From: Owenia fusiformis
Taxonomy: Eukaryota; Annelida; Polychaeta; Sabellida; Oweniidae
Length of the DNA: 64,000 nt
Assembly: GCA_903813345.2 (NCBI GenBank)
Contig: CAIIXF020000002.1
Coordinates: 3,136,001-3,200,000, forward strand
Direction: 5' to 3'
Part shown: piece after piece, positions 13,301-20,314 of the stretch
How positions within the stretch are numbered: position 1 is the stretch's first letter
Layout: each line of letters opens with the position of its first letter
Translations under genes and position numbers: made by a program
The notes under the pieces: generated by a model
Seen by the model: the letters and a program-made list of their open reading frames with translations, nothing else
What the model was told of the DNA's origin: nothing
Database searches by the model: none

Positions 13301-16300
13301 TTCATTTAAAGACAGAGCATCTGCAAGCCTCCATTGAACCTCTTTGTACAGGTACATGTTTATATTCTCCCTCCCTGCTCTACAACTTCATTTAAAGACA
13401 GAGCATCTGCAAGCCTCCATTGAACCTCTGTGTACAGGTACATGTTTATATTCTCCCTCCCTGCTCTACAACTTCATTTAAAGACAGAGCATCTGCAAGC
13501 CTCCATTGAACCTCTGTGTACAGGTACATGTTTATATTCTCCCTCCCTGCTCTACAACTTCATTTAAAGACAGAGCATCTGCAAGCCTCCATTGAACCTC
13601 TGTGTACAGGTACATGTTTATATTCTCCCTCCCTGCTCTACAACTTCATTTAAAGACAGAGCATCTGCAAGCCTCTATTGAACCTCTTTGTACAGGTACA
13701 TGTTTATATTCTCCCTCCCTGCTCTACAACTTCATTTAAAGACAGAGCATCTGCAAGCCTCTATTGAACCTCTTTGTACAGGTACATGTTTATATTCTCC
13801 CTCCCTGCTCTACAACTTCATTTAAAGACAGAGCATCTGCAAGCCTCCATTGAACCTCTTTGTACAGGTACATGTTTATATTCTCCCTCCCTGCTCTACA
13901 ACTTCATTTAAAGACAGAGCATCTGCAAGCCTCCATTGAACCTCTGTGTACAGGTACATGTTTATATTCTCCCTCCCTGCTCTACAGCCTCATTTAAAGA
14001 CAGAGCATCTGCAAGCCTCCATTGAACCTCTTTGTACAGGTACATGTTGTAACAACCTAGTTTAAGGTACATGTTGTAACAACCTAGTTTAAGGTACATG
14101 TTGTAACAACCTAGTTTAAGGTACATGTTGTAACAACCTAGTTTAAGGTACATGTTGTAACAACCTAGTTTAAGGTACATGTTGTAACAACCTAGTTTAA
14201 GGTACATGTTGTAACAACCTAGTTTAAGGTACATGTTGTGACAACCTAGTTTAAGGTACATTTTGTAACAACCTTGTTACAGGTAGATGTCAAACAACCT
14301 GCTTATAGTGCACCCTTTTCAAACTGCATGCAAGAAATGTTGATTTCAATGCAGATGTCATGCACACATGATGTGTCACAATCTACATGGGATGCAATGT
14401 TGTAAGTTTGAAGGGGTGACATCTGACCCCCCTGCCCATCTGTGCTATGAATAACATGTACAAATAAAGTTAGAAAATATTCACTCAACCCACAGTCCCT
14501 CTGTTATATTTTCCTTTCATGTGTTTCAGAGCCTCGGCCAATTGTGGAGTGCAGCTTTGTGACAGAGTTTGAGGATCATATATTCGTTGCCATGGATGCA
14601 GAAGCTGTCCTCTTTTTACATGATCTTGTTAACTCTTATATCAAGGAAAAGGACAAAGGTAGGTCTGACAAAGGTTAACCCTAGAATTCCTCTGAAACAT
14701 TTTCAATTGGTCTTCTCATTCTACTTTATTTAGTTTGGTTCTTTTGATCAGGTATTCATGTCCAGATTTAAAAGACCTTTTCAATAAACCCTTCCACCTT
14801 TTAGTCCATCAAAGAAGACTATGATATACTGTGACAAAAGATCAGGTGTTATATCGATGAATAAACACCGCAGCGCTAGGCACAAACGTTTCCTGTACCC
14901 TGAATGACCAAAGGGAGTGATTTATTCGAAAGCTTTTGTGCCTAGCCATAAGGGGTTTATTTGTCAATGTAACACCTGATCAGAGGTCTATGTTATGATT
15001 CCAACATGAAAACTCCCAAAAATGATATTTCAGATATTCATTATGGTCCGCCATTACTACAGCCACACGTTATGACGTCACACATTACTCGTATTACCCT
15101 GGAGAATTATTGACTTTGTTCACAGTTTATATAGAAGGCATGAATACAGTCATGTTTGAATTGCAATCATATGTATTTAATGCAGTAGGCCTAAGTTTAT
15201 TCTATTTTTGATTCCTTTTTTATTTTAGTTCCCATCCTGGAATTTTCCCCTCTATATTTTCAATCATGATGGAAATTTCCCCTCTATATTCCTCCAATTT
15301 GATATTTTTCAGCTCTAATGGGACGACCAGGATCATACAGTGCCTACAGAGACAGAGACAAAGAGGCTGATAAAAAATCCGAGACTGACACATCCCTCTA
15401 CGAAGACTTTAGGGAATACCAGTGTAAAACATGGCACTTGGAACCCACTGTCAGGTAACGTAGGGAATTAGTTTTATGCAAGCTGTGTGTTTGTAATTTG
15501 TTAATATATCGATTCAAACCTGATAGTTCTGGCACATATACGAGGGTGATCATAAAGTTCTCATAATATCTCTCTAATTTCTTTACTTTTCAATATTTTC
15601 CTATGAAATTTTCACAGAATGTACAGCATGAAATGTTTTATTAATCCAGGAAAGAATATTTAGGATAACAGAAACATTAAATAAGAAATGGTCTCAGACT
15701 CTGGTATCACATCTAATGAAGCTTGAAAGCATCCCCTATGACACTACACAATCCACATGATCAATTTTTTCAATAGTAAAAGCACTTAACAACATATTCA
15801 AGTTAACATCTTAACGTGTTTGGTAATTTATGAGAGTTTATTATGTGTGTTAAAATGGTTAATTAGAGCCATACTCTCAATTACTTTTATTTACCCCGGG
15901 TGCCTTGATTTCCCGTTACTATGGCAACCATTTCTTATTTAATATTTCTGTTAAACTAAATATTTTTAGCTGATTTAATAAGACATTCTATGCTGCACAT
16001 TCTGTGAAAATTTCATTAGAATATAATAAAAAATATAGAAATTAGAGGGATATTATGAGAACTTTATGATCAACCCTCGTATGTACTGTATATTGTATAA
16101 TTTCATTCACTATTATATTCTAGTTGATACTTAATTATTATGTCACTGCCATATTATTATGTCATCGCCATATTATTATGTCATCGCCATATTCTCTTTT
16201 TTGTGGATGGTGTGTGATGGTTGGCATCTGTAATAAATGGTGGTGTGACATTTTGCATATTGGTGCCTTGTTTATAACATTATATGTCACTATCAGATTG

Positions 16301-16549
16301 TGGAATTTTTCTAAATATTATTTTCTATTCTATATTAGGTTGTTATATTGGGCTGGGAAGAAGATAGATCCAGTAGGTGTGGACTATGTTCTTCAGAAGT
16401 TAGGCTTCCAACATGCGAGACTCACCATTCCAAAATGGATGCAGCGTGGATTTATGGACCCTCTTGACAAAATATTAGCTGTGCTTGTTGATCGTCTTGT
16501 TTTAGTACTTCGAAAAACACCAAAGACTCAAGAAGAGCAAAATAAGTAA
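1258..16549 (+). CDS. BLTP1: Bridge-like lipid transfer protein 1 (KIAA1109/tweek), C-terminal ~942 residues; 5' part lies before the window
   Basis: Sixteen exons: 1258-1358, 1785-1994, 2751-2960, 3697-3843, 5451-5663, 5987-6260, 6539-6696, 7146-7270, 7765-7832, 8226-8437, 8756-9013, 11476-11661, 11962-12147, 14530-14658, 15313-15454, 16339-16549. Every junction is AG/GT and every codon phase matches; the sum gives 942 residues and a TAA stop. Segments I recognise from the family are SLDMVFST, RKDSLSLNVEFVKV, DIGSASFKYDMRRLSEIL, LGGSTLDAKGG, VECSFVTEFEDHIFVAMDAE and the terminal WHLEPTVRLLYWAGKKIDP block of the FSA C-terminal domain. The family's proteins are ~5000 residues, membrane-anchored, rod-shaped lipid conduits at ER contact sites, so about the last fifth is here. 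Known of the family: bulk phospholipid transfer, and endocytosis/synaptic roles for fly tweek. Inferred: orthology, from the block order. The exact starts of exons 3 and 5 are the least certain junctions. Confidence 0.93.
1785..1994 (+). CDS. BLTP1: BLTP1 exon (window exon 2)
   Basis: The acceptor is TATTGCAG, the donor G|GTAAAT. It encodes a polar Ser/Asn/Gly-rich linker followed by LQVTACLSDFSLFIFHPYGG, a strand-forming block typical of the lipid-groove repeats. It ends with one base of a Gly codon that exon 2751 completes. Confidence 0.87.
2091..2345. mobile_element. Short inverted-repeat element (MITE-like) in a BLTP1 intron
   Basis: GTATTACATACCT at 2091 is the exact reverse complement of AGGTATGTAATAC ending at 2345, and inside it ATGACGTCAC near 2192 faces TGTGACGTCAT near 2238. 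The palindromic layout suggests a small non-autonomous DNA transposon. No clear target duplication was identified. Confidence 0.42.
2751..2960 (+). CDS. BLTP1: BLTP1 exon (window exon 3)
   Basis: The acceptor is ATTAAAG, the donor TTTTCAA|GTAAGT. It encodes GRKDSLSLNVEFVKVNISRS, a recognisable family block, then a basic, Lys-rich stretch ending SNIIRFS. The donor end of this exon has seeded the 57 bp tandem array that follows it. Confidence 0.86.
2941..3331 (+). repeat. 57 bp minisatellite copying the end of BLTP1 exon 3 and its donor
   Basis: GTAAGT donors recur exactly every 57 bases at 2961 (the real one), 3018, 3075, 3132, 3189, 3246 and 3303. Each copy carries the exon tail ATCAAATATTATAAGGTTTTC before the donor, then TTAATTAAATATCATTAAAT of the intron. 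Copies are nearly identical. Reading past the first donor in frame meets TAA within about 30 bases, so only the first donor keeps the protein open. Confidence 0.93.
3565..3653 (+). pseudogene. Truncated duplicate of the next BLTP1 exon
   Basis: After a proper TTCTTTCAG acceptor this copy encodes ICDIGSASFKYNMRRLSEIL and then KAWYRK, matching the start of the exon at 3697 with about 7 differences in ~88 bases (Asp to Asn is one). Similarity stops after AGAAAG and is followed by unrelated sequence with an early stop and no donor. It is a partial tandem exon duplication about 130 bases upstream of the intact exon; it may still compete for splicing because its acceptor is intact. Confidence 0.83.
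3697..3843 (+). CDS. BLTP1: BLTP1 exon (window exon 4)
   Basis: The acceptor is TTTTCCAG, the donor CGG|GTAGGT. It encodes DIGSASFKYDMRRLSEIL and ARRLFLGDE, one of the best-conserved stretches in this part of the family, ending in phase 1. Confidence 0.9.
3926..4290 (+). repeat. Dispersed repeat with GTCCGTCC-type head, interrupted by an insertion
   Basis: TATCCCAACGAATGAAGTTC at ~3924 and the block GAAGCCCTCTGTCTGTCAGTC at ~4177 to GTGGTGGAA are contiguous in the better copy at 62630-62745, but here are separated by ~215 unrelated AT-rich bases bounded by GAAGC on both sides. That is the pattern of a later insertion with a 5-base duplication. A mariner element then lands in the same unit at 4312. 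Confidence 0.6.
4312..5381 (-). mobile_element. mariner-like element remnant in a BLTP1 intron
   Basis: A 1070-base unit including TA on both sides. The left end is CGAGGGTTGTCCCAGAAGTA; the right end is its reverse complement and the terminal repeat reaches ~35 bases. On the minus strand 4918-4703 reads like the helix-turn-helix part of a mariner transposase (VYKEYIPDRTTIMRYQKIF, then LTLDDNSKHGRQ). The remaining transposase cannot be read through, so it is dead or non-autonomous. Confidence 0.8.
5451..5663 (+). CDS. BLTP1: BLTP1 exon (window exon 5)
   Basis: The donor is ATAG|GTAAGA. The start is chosen at CTCAATGAAG because two bases (AT) complete the Gly/Asp codon left by exon 4; another AG six bases downstream would also keep frame. 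It encodes an acidic, Pro/Thr/Ser-rich linker (DEEDEDTKSSATPPTPETP), probably disordered. Confidence 0.75.
5987..6260 (+). CDS. BLTP1: BLTP1 exon (window exon 6)
   Basis: The acceptor is TTTATCAG, the donor ACAAC|GTAAGT. The first half is a Ser/Pro/Leu-rich linker, the second encodes SWETLVMFALNLSQLDVHVN then MGNVMGLTT, a family strand-turn-strand block. It ends in phase 2. Confidence 0.9.
6426..6479 (+). pseudogene. Internal fragment of the next BLTP1 exon, duplicated in the intron
   Basis: About 53 bases from TTGTCGCAAAAATCTGACTG to TTCAACC match 6587-6641 inside exon 7 with only about two changes. There is no acceptor or donor, so it cannot be an exon by itself. It is recent, given the near identity. 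Confidence 0.85.
6539..6696 (+). CDS. BLTP1: BLTP1 exon (window exon 7)
   Basis: The acceptor is TTTGAATAG, the donor ACAA|GTATGT. It encodes WFTKDLKSQGRFAIDS and TCLGGSTLDAKGGIVGGAIE, a signature of the BLTP1 C-terminal region. Confidence 0.92.
7146..7270 (+). CDS. BLTP1: BLTP1 exon (window exon 8)
   Basis: The acceptor is TTTTCTTCAG, the donor GAG|GTAGGA. It encodes CGIVLSAIEARLDYMGSSVL followed by MGRTSQLE, and ends in phase 0. Confidence 0.91.
7629..7755. mobile_element. Short copy of the GTCACCACC/GGTGGTGAC element family
   Basis: It starts TATGTTATGGTCACC and ends GGTGGTGACATTTTGTCGTG, with GTCTGTAACAAATGGC between. The ends match those of the large copy at 9134-11197 and the short ones at 16137 and 17271. 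It lies just upstream of the acceptor of the 7765 exon. Confidence 0.6.
7765..7832 (+). CDS. BLTP1: BLTP1 exon (window exon 9)
   Basis: The acceptor is TTGTTCAG, the donor AAGAG|GTAGGA. At 68 bases it is the shortest exon; it encodes VSLADEWRVGDMGSDDELL, starts in phase 0 and ends in phase 2. Confidence 0.87.
7955..8190. repeat. Dispersed repeat fragment (AGCTCACATGGTGAGCTA type)
   Basis: AGCTCACATGGTGAGCTA opens a segment with TGTCCATCTGTCTGTCCCTC and AAATGGCCACCATTTTTGCC. This layout resembles dispersed repeats common in lophotrochozoan genomes and the Gene-2 intron repeat at 27830-29047. No ends were defined. Confidence 0.4.
8226..8437 (+). CDS. BLTP1: BLTP1 exon (window exon 10)
   Basis: The acceptor is ACATTTGTAG, the donor GAAG|GTAATG. 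It encodes ALIFVHGELQWDKFHLMISK and KMVSKVEEFFIQQLHSSKRV, matching the family in order and spacing. Confidence 0.91.
8756..9013 (+). CDS. BLTP1: BLTP1 exon (window exon 11)
   Basis: The acceptor is ATTTTACAG, the donor GAAG|GTAGAT. It encodes HRHWQKVLEHIAG, LPNKGTIVGGTMYLQGDNLS and FRSKSWALFTMNEPNISFAT, strongly family-like. Confidence 0.92.
9134..11197. mobile_element. ~2 kb element with inverted GTCACCACC ends and a tandem AGGTCA-rich core
   Basis: The left end ATGTCACCACC (twice, in a 51-base tandem) is the reverse complement of GGTGGTGACAT near 11161. The left end folds as a perfect palindrome, TATGTCACCACC-AAAA-GTGGTGACATA. A GC-rich GGTTGGCGTCC repeat follows, then about thirteen units of 120-170 bases between ~9370 and ~11130, each with TCATCTAC, TTCTCAGAAATTCAAATCTG and AAGGTCAAAAAAGGTC. 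A tandem core between conserved arms resembles bivalve 'pearl'/Helentron-associated elements; that assignment is an inference. Confidence 0.72.
11476..11661 (+). CDS. BLTP1: BLTP1 exon (window exon 12)
   Basis: The acceptor is TATTTACAG, the donor AAAA|GTAAGA. It encodes VQNLSFQLGHNITELSNKKQ and FTSVQEWFHYAFASTNFK. Its acceptor lies ~280 bases after the end of the AGGTCA-rich element. Confidence 0.92.
11962..12147 (+). CDS. BLTP1: BLTP1 exon (window exon 13), source of the 86 bp array
   Basis: The acceptor is GTTTTTCAG, the donor TGTACAG|GTACAT. It encodes a Ser/Arg-rich linker, then EVIFSLPALQLHLKTEHLQA and SIEPLCT. The last ~86 bases and the donor are repeated 22 more times downstream; only the first donor gives an open frame into the 14530 exon. 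Confidence 0.9.
12062..14040 (+). repeat. 86 bp minisatellite: 23 donors from BLTP1 exon 13 tail
   Basis: TACAG|GTACATG occurs at 12148 and then every 86 bases to 14040 with no indels at the positions checked, i.e. 22 periods. Each unit repeats ATTCTCCCTCCCTGCTCTAC, AAAGACAGAGCATCTGCAAG and the donor. Variation is limited to a few positions (CTACAA/CTGCAA, CTCT/CTCC, GTG/TTG). 86 is not a multiple of three, and each unit has an in-frame TAA if read through from the exon. Confidence 0.96.
14040..14290 (+). repeat. 27 bp minisatellite growing out of the last 86 bp unit
   Basis: GGTACATGTTGTAACAACCT followed by AGTTTAA recurs every 27 bases: junctions at 14040, 14067, 14094, 14121, 14148, 14175, 14202, 14229 and 14256, plus a decayed one at 14283 (AGGTAGATG). 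The unit starts with the same GGTACATG splice-donor sequence as the 86 bp array. There are no unique spacers, so it is not CRISPR-like. Confidence 0.95.
14530..14658 (+). CDS. BLTP1: BLTP1 exon (window exon 14)
   Basis: The acceptor is GTGTTTCAG, the donor AAAG|GTAGGT. It encodes PRPIVECSFVTEFEDHIFVA followed by MDAEAVLFLHDLVNSY, the start of the conserved FSA C-terminal block. Confidence 0.94.
14840..14981. mobile_element. Hairpin element (MITE-like) in a BLTP1 intron
   Basis: GATCAGGTGTTA at 14840 pairs with TAACACCTGATC ending at 14981, and GGCACAAACG with the facing CTTTTGTGCC, giving ~49-base imperfect arms around a ~45-base loop. Confidence 0.6.
15313..15454 (+). CDS. BLTP1: BLTP1 exon (window exon 15)
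   Basis: The acceptor is ATTTTTCAG, the donor TCAG|GTAACG. It encodes ALMGRPGSYSAYRDRDKEAD and YEDFREYQCKTWHLEPTV, leading into the last exon. Confidence 0.94.
15541..16079. mobile_element. 539 bp TA-flanked MITE (CGAGGGTGATCATAAAGTTC ends)
   Basis: TA flanks both sides (15539-15540, 16080-16081). The left end CGAGGGTGATCATAAAGTTC and the right end are inverted copies, extending over TCTCATAATATCTC. There is no coding potential. A 105-base internally deleted relative lies at 36090-36194. Confidence 0.85.
16137..16274. mobile_element. Short GTCACTGCC/GGTGTGACATTTTG element copy
   Basis: Three tandem TTATTATGTCATCGCCATA units start it and GGTGGTGTGACATTTTGCAT ends it, like the family at 9134, 7629 and 17271. 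It lies ~65 bases before the acceptor of the terminal exon. Confidence 0.6.
16339..16549 (+). CDS. BLTP1: BLTP1 terminal coding exon with TAA stop
   Basis: The acceptor is CTATATTAG. It encodes LLYWAGKKIDPVGVDYVLQK, IPKWMQRGFMDPLDKILAVL and a basic/polar end TPKTQEEQNK, then TAA at 16547-16549. This is the end of the FSA C-terminal domain; family members end in similar short charged tails. Confidence 0.95.
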
Positions 16550-17159
16550 AGTTTTAAGTACACCGCAGTGAATAGAAGAAAGTGAACATATTTTATAGTT
16601 ACATGTTTTTTGACAACATGATGACGATCTTAATGAAACAAATGACGAGGTTTAAAATAATGACATGTAAAGTGATAAGTATAGTTTTGGTTAGGCGCTG
16701 GTGTAAACCATTTGAGGAGATGTGTAATTTTACATATTTAAGTCCTCTGAATATATGTAACTTAACCTCTAATATTAATAGAAAATACGCATATATACTT
16801 AGAAATTCGCCATACACGTATCTCATACTTATGTATTGATAGATAAGTGAAATTGGACGTCAATACATTTAAGATAGTTCATTGAATTTATATGAAATGA
16901 TAAATGTGCATCATTGATTATTATTATTATTATTATATCTTGGTTACCCCCATATTTGGCGAGCAATACCTCATTGGTATATTCCGTATTTTACGTATTT
17001 TTACACTCGAAGACAGAGCCAGAAACCCCTCCTTGGAGGAGCCCTGTGTTCTTTTATGTGCACAGGTACACAGACATACAGGTACACACCACAGCCTTTT
17101 ATACGAGTCGTGAACCACTCAGTCAAACACCCAGAATTACATAACGCACAAACAAACTT
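16550..17159 (+). other. BLTP1 3' flank, probably 3' untranslated region
   Basis: AT-rich sequence without open frames of note and with a short TTATTATTATT run at 16917-16936. The first AATAAA after the stop is at 17432, so this stretch is probably transcribed. I see no other structure. Confidence 0.4.
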
Positions 17160-17240
17160 GTCTGAACCGGGAATCGAACCCGGGGCCAAGCGATATTGGT
17201 AACCTTGACTCTGCCTCTGAGCCATAGCGGGATATACCAT
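17160..17240 (-). repeat. tRNA-derived sequence (SINE or tRNA pseudogene)
   Basis: On the minus strand TGGCTCAGAGG fits an internal promoter A box and GGGTTCGATTCCCGG is a B box with a paired T-arm stem. The acceptor stem does not close convincingly and no clean anticodon arm can be drawn, so it is better called tRNA-derived than a working tRNA. Confidence 0.6.
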
Positions 17241-17270
17241 ATGAAATCTACATTAAGATACGATATCAGT

Positions 17271-17403
17271 ATTATTATGTCACCACCAAATATGGTAACA
17301 AATTGTTATGGTCCAGCTTTTTTGTGGACGTCGTTCGGTGGTCAGCAGTCTGCGTCTGTAACAACTGGTCGATGGTGACATTTTGCATGTTATTGCCTTG
17401 TTT
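17271..17403. mobile_element. Short GTCACCACC/GGTGACATTTTG element copy
   Basis: It begins TTATGTCACCACCAAATATG, continues GTTATGGTCCAGCTTTTTTG and CTGCGTCTGTAACAA and ends GATGGTGACATTTTGCATGT, i.e. both arms of the 9134-11197 element without its tandem core. Confidence 0.68.
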
Positions 17404-17431
17404 AAACAATGTAAATTACTAATTTCAAAAT

Positions 17432-17437
17432 AATAAA
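17432..17437 (+). promoter_or_regulatory. Candidate BLTP1 poly(A) signal
   Basis: AATAAA 883 bases after the stop, the first canonical hexamer I find. A second one at 18788 lies inside a duplicated segment. Confidence 0.4.
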
Positions 17438-18003
17438 ATTTTGAAACTTCAGTTTAAATATAAGATAATATTGTGAAACCTAAGTTGAAGTCCTAAATGA
17501 TTTTATGACAATTTTTCACTTTTTTCAACTGTTTTATTTTGTTTTAATGAAATCACAATACATTGTTTTATCAGATATTTTTGAAAACATCTATACAAGT
17601 TTACAGTTTCGATTAACTTTAGGTCTTCATTTTGAATATATCCTACTTCGACTTTTTGGTACTTAGCTTCCGAACTTGCTTTTTTAAAAGAAAATGTGGG
17701 ATGTAATGGTTTATATTGATTAAAAGATAAATTATTATTCAACTAGAAATCCATACAAGTTAGTATAGCTGACATCAGAATCTAGTCAATAACACTATAT
17801 TTGTTTAGAACGATATTACCATCATTGAGATTACATGTAGCATTGGCCGAAGCTTGAAAATCAATTTATTACATCATATAATTTTGAAATGCTCCCTGAT
17901 AGTGGAATGATATACATGTATTCATAGTTGAATTGTGTAAAGTTAAGAATTTCTGAATCAATTGTTTTAACAATGGATATGATACATGTAGATAGTAAGA
18001 GAC
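17438..18003. other. Intergenic, nothing recognised
   Basis: AT-rich sequence between the candidate BLTP1 poly(A) signal and the 85 bp repeats. Only short chance frames occur; no exon-like or element-like structure is seen. Confidence 0.4.
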
Positions 18004-18235
18004 CGATGTACTCATTTTATTTAACTTATTGACGTTCTTATGAATGACCACATCAGTCAGCTATATATGATAACGTTATGGTTAGGACGATGTACTCATT
18101 TTACTTAACTTACTGAAGTGCTTATGAATGACCACATCAGTCAGCTATATATGATAACGTTATGGTTAGGACAATGTACTCATTTTACTTAACTTTCTGA
18201 TTAGTGCTTATGAATGACCACATCAGTCAGCTTTG
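18004..18235. repeat. 85 bp tandem repeat, about 2.7 copies
   Basis: Units start at ~18006, ~18091 and ~18174 with GATGTACTCATTTTACTTAA and contain ATGAATGACCACATCAGTCA and GATAACGTTATGGTTAGGAC. The last copy runs into the segment duplicated at 59575. Confidence 0.9.
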
Positions 18236-19103
18236 TTTACACGTGCAATAATAATATAATAAAAATGGTAGATATAAGTAAATACATGTATATAAATAAT
18301 GCTCATAATGATAGCCATGCATCGTGTATTGAACCCCCTCTTCCCCTCCCAACACTACTGTATATATTTCCCCTCCTAACACTATATATTCCCCTCCTTA
18401 CATATATTTCCTTTCAAAAAGTGGGATGGGTGGGTGAGTATTTATACTGTATAGGGGTCAACCTCTTGGTTCTAGGCTATTATGTATACACGGCTACCTA
18501 CCATACATCATGGTACGGTGAGTTACTTTGTCTAGTGCATTGGGCTGTAGGCTATCCATAAGCGACTCGTCAATTTAATATGCTGAGCTCCATGACGACC
18601 CTATAAATTTCACCGTATGATGACGTCTGATTGGTACCAGTATAATAGTAAAATATAATCGATTTCCAATATAGAACACTTGGATATATATATTTAGTTA
18701 TGTTTTATATACTTGTATGGGAAAGTAGACATTTGTAAATATTTCATGCTAAGAAACTATGTATATATTATTGAAATGTAATGAAAAAATAAATGTACAA
18801 GACGACTTTAGTCAAGGTAATTTTATGATTTGTTAAATGTTTATAAAGTATTTAAAACCCTTTATTCAGGCGGACAGAGGTGTCTGCATTTTCAAACAAA
18901 ATGGACATAAAATATTTTTTGATGACGCAACAACCATAAATTTCATGCCCGCGTTTTAAATATGAAATATAAAAACTTCATTCAAATCATTTCCCACGGG
19001 GCGTTTTCTTAATTCTCTGTATAGATTGTCTCATATTGCTTACCATTTTATTTTTGTATAAACTTTATTCACTAAATTGAAAAAATACAATTTCTACATA
19101 AAA
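18217..19103 (+). repeat. Segment duplicated in the same orientation at 59575-61388
   Basis: Long runs match between the two places: CACATCAGTCAGCTTTGT, CCCTCTTCCCCTCCCAACAC, AAGTGGGATGGGTGGGTGAG (with changes), GGCGGACAGAGGTGTCTGCA. The match ends at TACAATTTCTACATAA in both. This copy is uninterrupted; the other carries a TA-flanked insertion. AATAAA at 18788-18793 is within it. Confidence 0.9.
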
Positions 19104-20007
19104 GTACAAGTTTCCAAATTTCAAAGTTGCGCCTAAACACTAACAGATTCATAATTTATTTATTCTCAAAATCCCCTTCATTGTTGTAGAATTAAATTTA
19201 AACTTTGAATATTTACATATTATTTTGCATTAGTGCAATATCCTAGATGCGAGTAGAAATAATCATGATTTACGTCAATAAAAATTCACAATTCAGTCAA
19301 ACTGATGTCATATTTGGAATCTACATGTAAAATTACATCTAGAAATGAGGTTTTGAAAAGAGTTTATCAACTTTGAAAATTTAATTTTCTTTGAAAATGT
19401 GACTTCTAGGTCGGGGAGATTCCCCATAGACCCAATGTTGTAAAACCACAAAAAGTGAAATATATATTCTTGTGTTGGGCAGATAATATTTTTTTCCTTT
19501 ACTGGACATATTTTAATTTGTATAACTATTACATACATAAGGGTAATGTGAAAAGTGAACCACTAAAACTGATGAATATTCAGGTTTAAGGGAATTTTGT
19601 AATACCCTGCCATGTTATTTCCCCCGAATCAGCTACCTGGTGGCGAAACTGGTAACAACCTACTCGCATCTGAGTAATTGACAAATGCGTTTTTATGACT
19701 TTCTACTTCAATAATGTTACGTATTTTACAAATTACGTTTGACAAATTCCGTTCCGAATTGTTGGTGATTTTTCTGTCCACATGGCTCGATTAAAACATT
19801 TAAATTAACTAATGTTACATTGAACAACATTTTAGAAAAAATCCGTTTAAGCATACTGCTCAGACCAATATTCCTCTGACTTTGACACTATTATCAAATA
19901 TTTTTTCACAAACCCTTTTCTTGACTGCACATTGATTTTCTGCACGGAATATAGAGACAACTGGTATTCTACAAAATCGCTCCTTCGCGAATTATTATGT
20001 CTAGTTT
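19104..20007. other. Intergenic DNA between the convergent genes
   Basis: AT-rich; no exon of either neighbour can be read here and no element ends were found. It probably holds the unread 3' tails of both genes. Confidence 0.35.
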
Positions 20008-20049
20008 TTTATTGTTATTGGCACTTGTGCTTTTATATTTATATTTATT
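20008..20049 (-). promoter_or_regulatory. Poly(A) signals of the flytrap gene
   Basis: On the minus strand AATAAA lies at 20049-20044 and again at 20013-20008, 99 and 135 bases past the TGA stop. This tight spacing supports the transcript really ending here. Confidence 0.65.
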
Positions 20050-20147
20050 GTTATGTTTAATAATGATGTATTTCAGAATCATCTTTGTTATTTTATGCAT
20101 GCTATTTTTTATCATATAGGCCTAATACACTAAACTTCTCTGGTATT

Positions 20148-20314
20148 TCAATTCTCCACACAGTTAAAGCATTTGAATTCCTCCCCATAGGGGACACACG
20201 CATCACATTTTGGGTATCCTTCCCTCCTTGCTTGTGAACAGTCCCAACATTTTGAATTCAGCTTGTTCCTATTTCTTCCCAATCTACATCTTCTACAGAA
20301 ATAGCCACAAAATT
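20148..20314 (-). CDS. Flytrap gene exon 8: cysteine-rich tail and stop
   Basis: The acceptor on the minus strand is TTTTCAG; two bases complete a Lys codon from exon 7. It encodes 54 residues with nine cysteines (residues 490, 494, 497, 510, 513, 524, 527, 536, 539), including FCGYFCRRCRLG, KCWDCSQ, KCDACVP and KCFNCVEN, then TGA at 20150-20148. The position matches the cysteine-rich domain of class C receptors, but here it closes the protein. Confidence 0.85.

Noticed and set aside
13962-14261. 99-codon minus-strand frame of nine-residue repeats (MYLKLGCYN)
   Set aside because: It is only the 27 bp minisatellite read in a frame kept open because 27 is a multiple of three; no start context, domain or conservation.
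14040-14290. CRISPR-like regular array
   Set aside because: Units are contiguous and nearly identical with no unique spacers, and the host is eukaryotic.
17160-17240. Functional tRNA gene on the minus strand
   Set aside because: Good A and B boxes, but the acceptor stem and anticodon arm do not fold cleanly; similar tRNA-like pieces at 23290 and 30840 point to SINEs.
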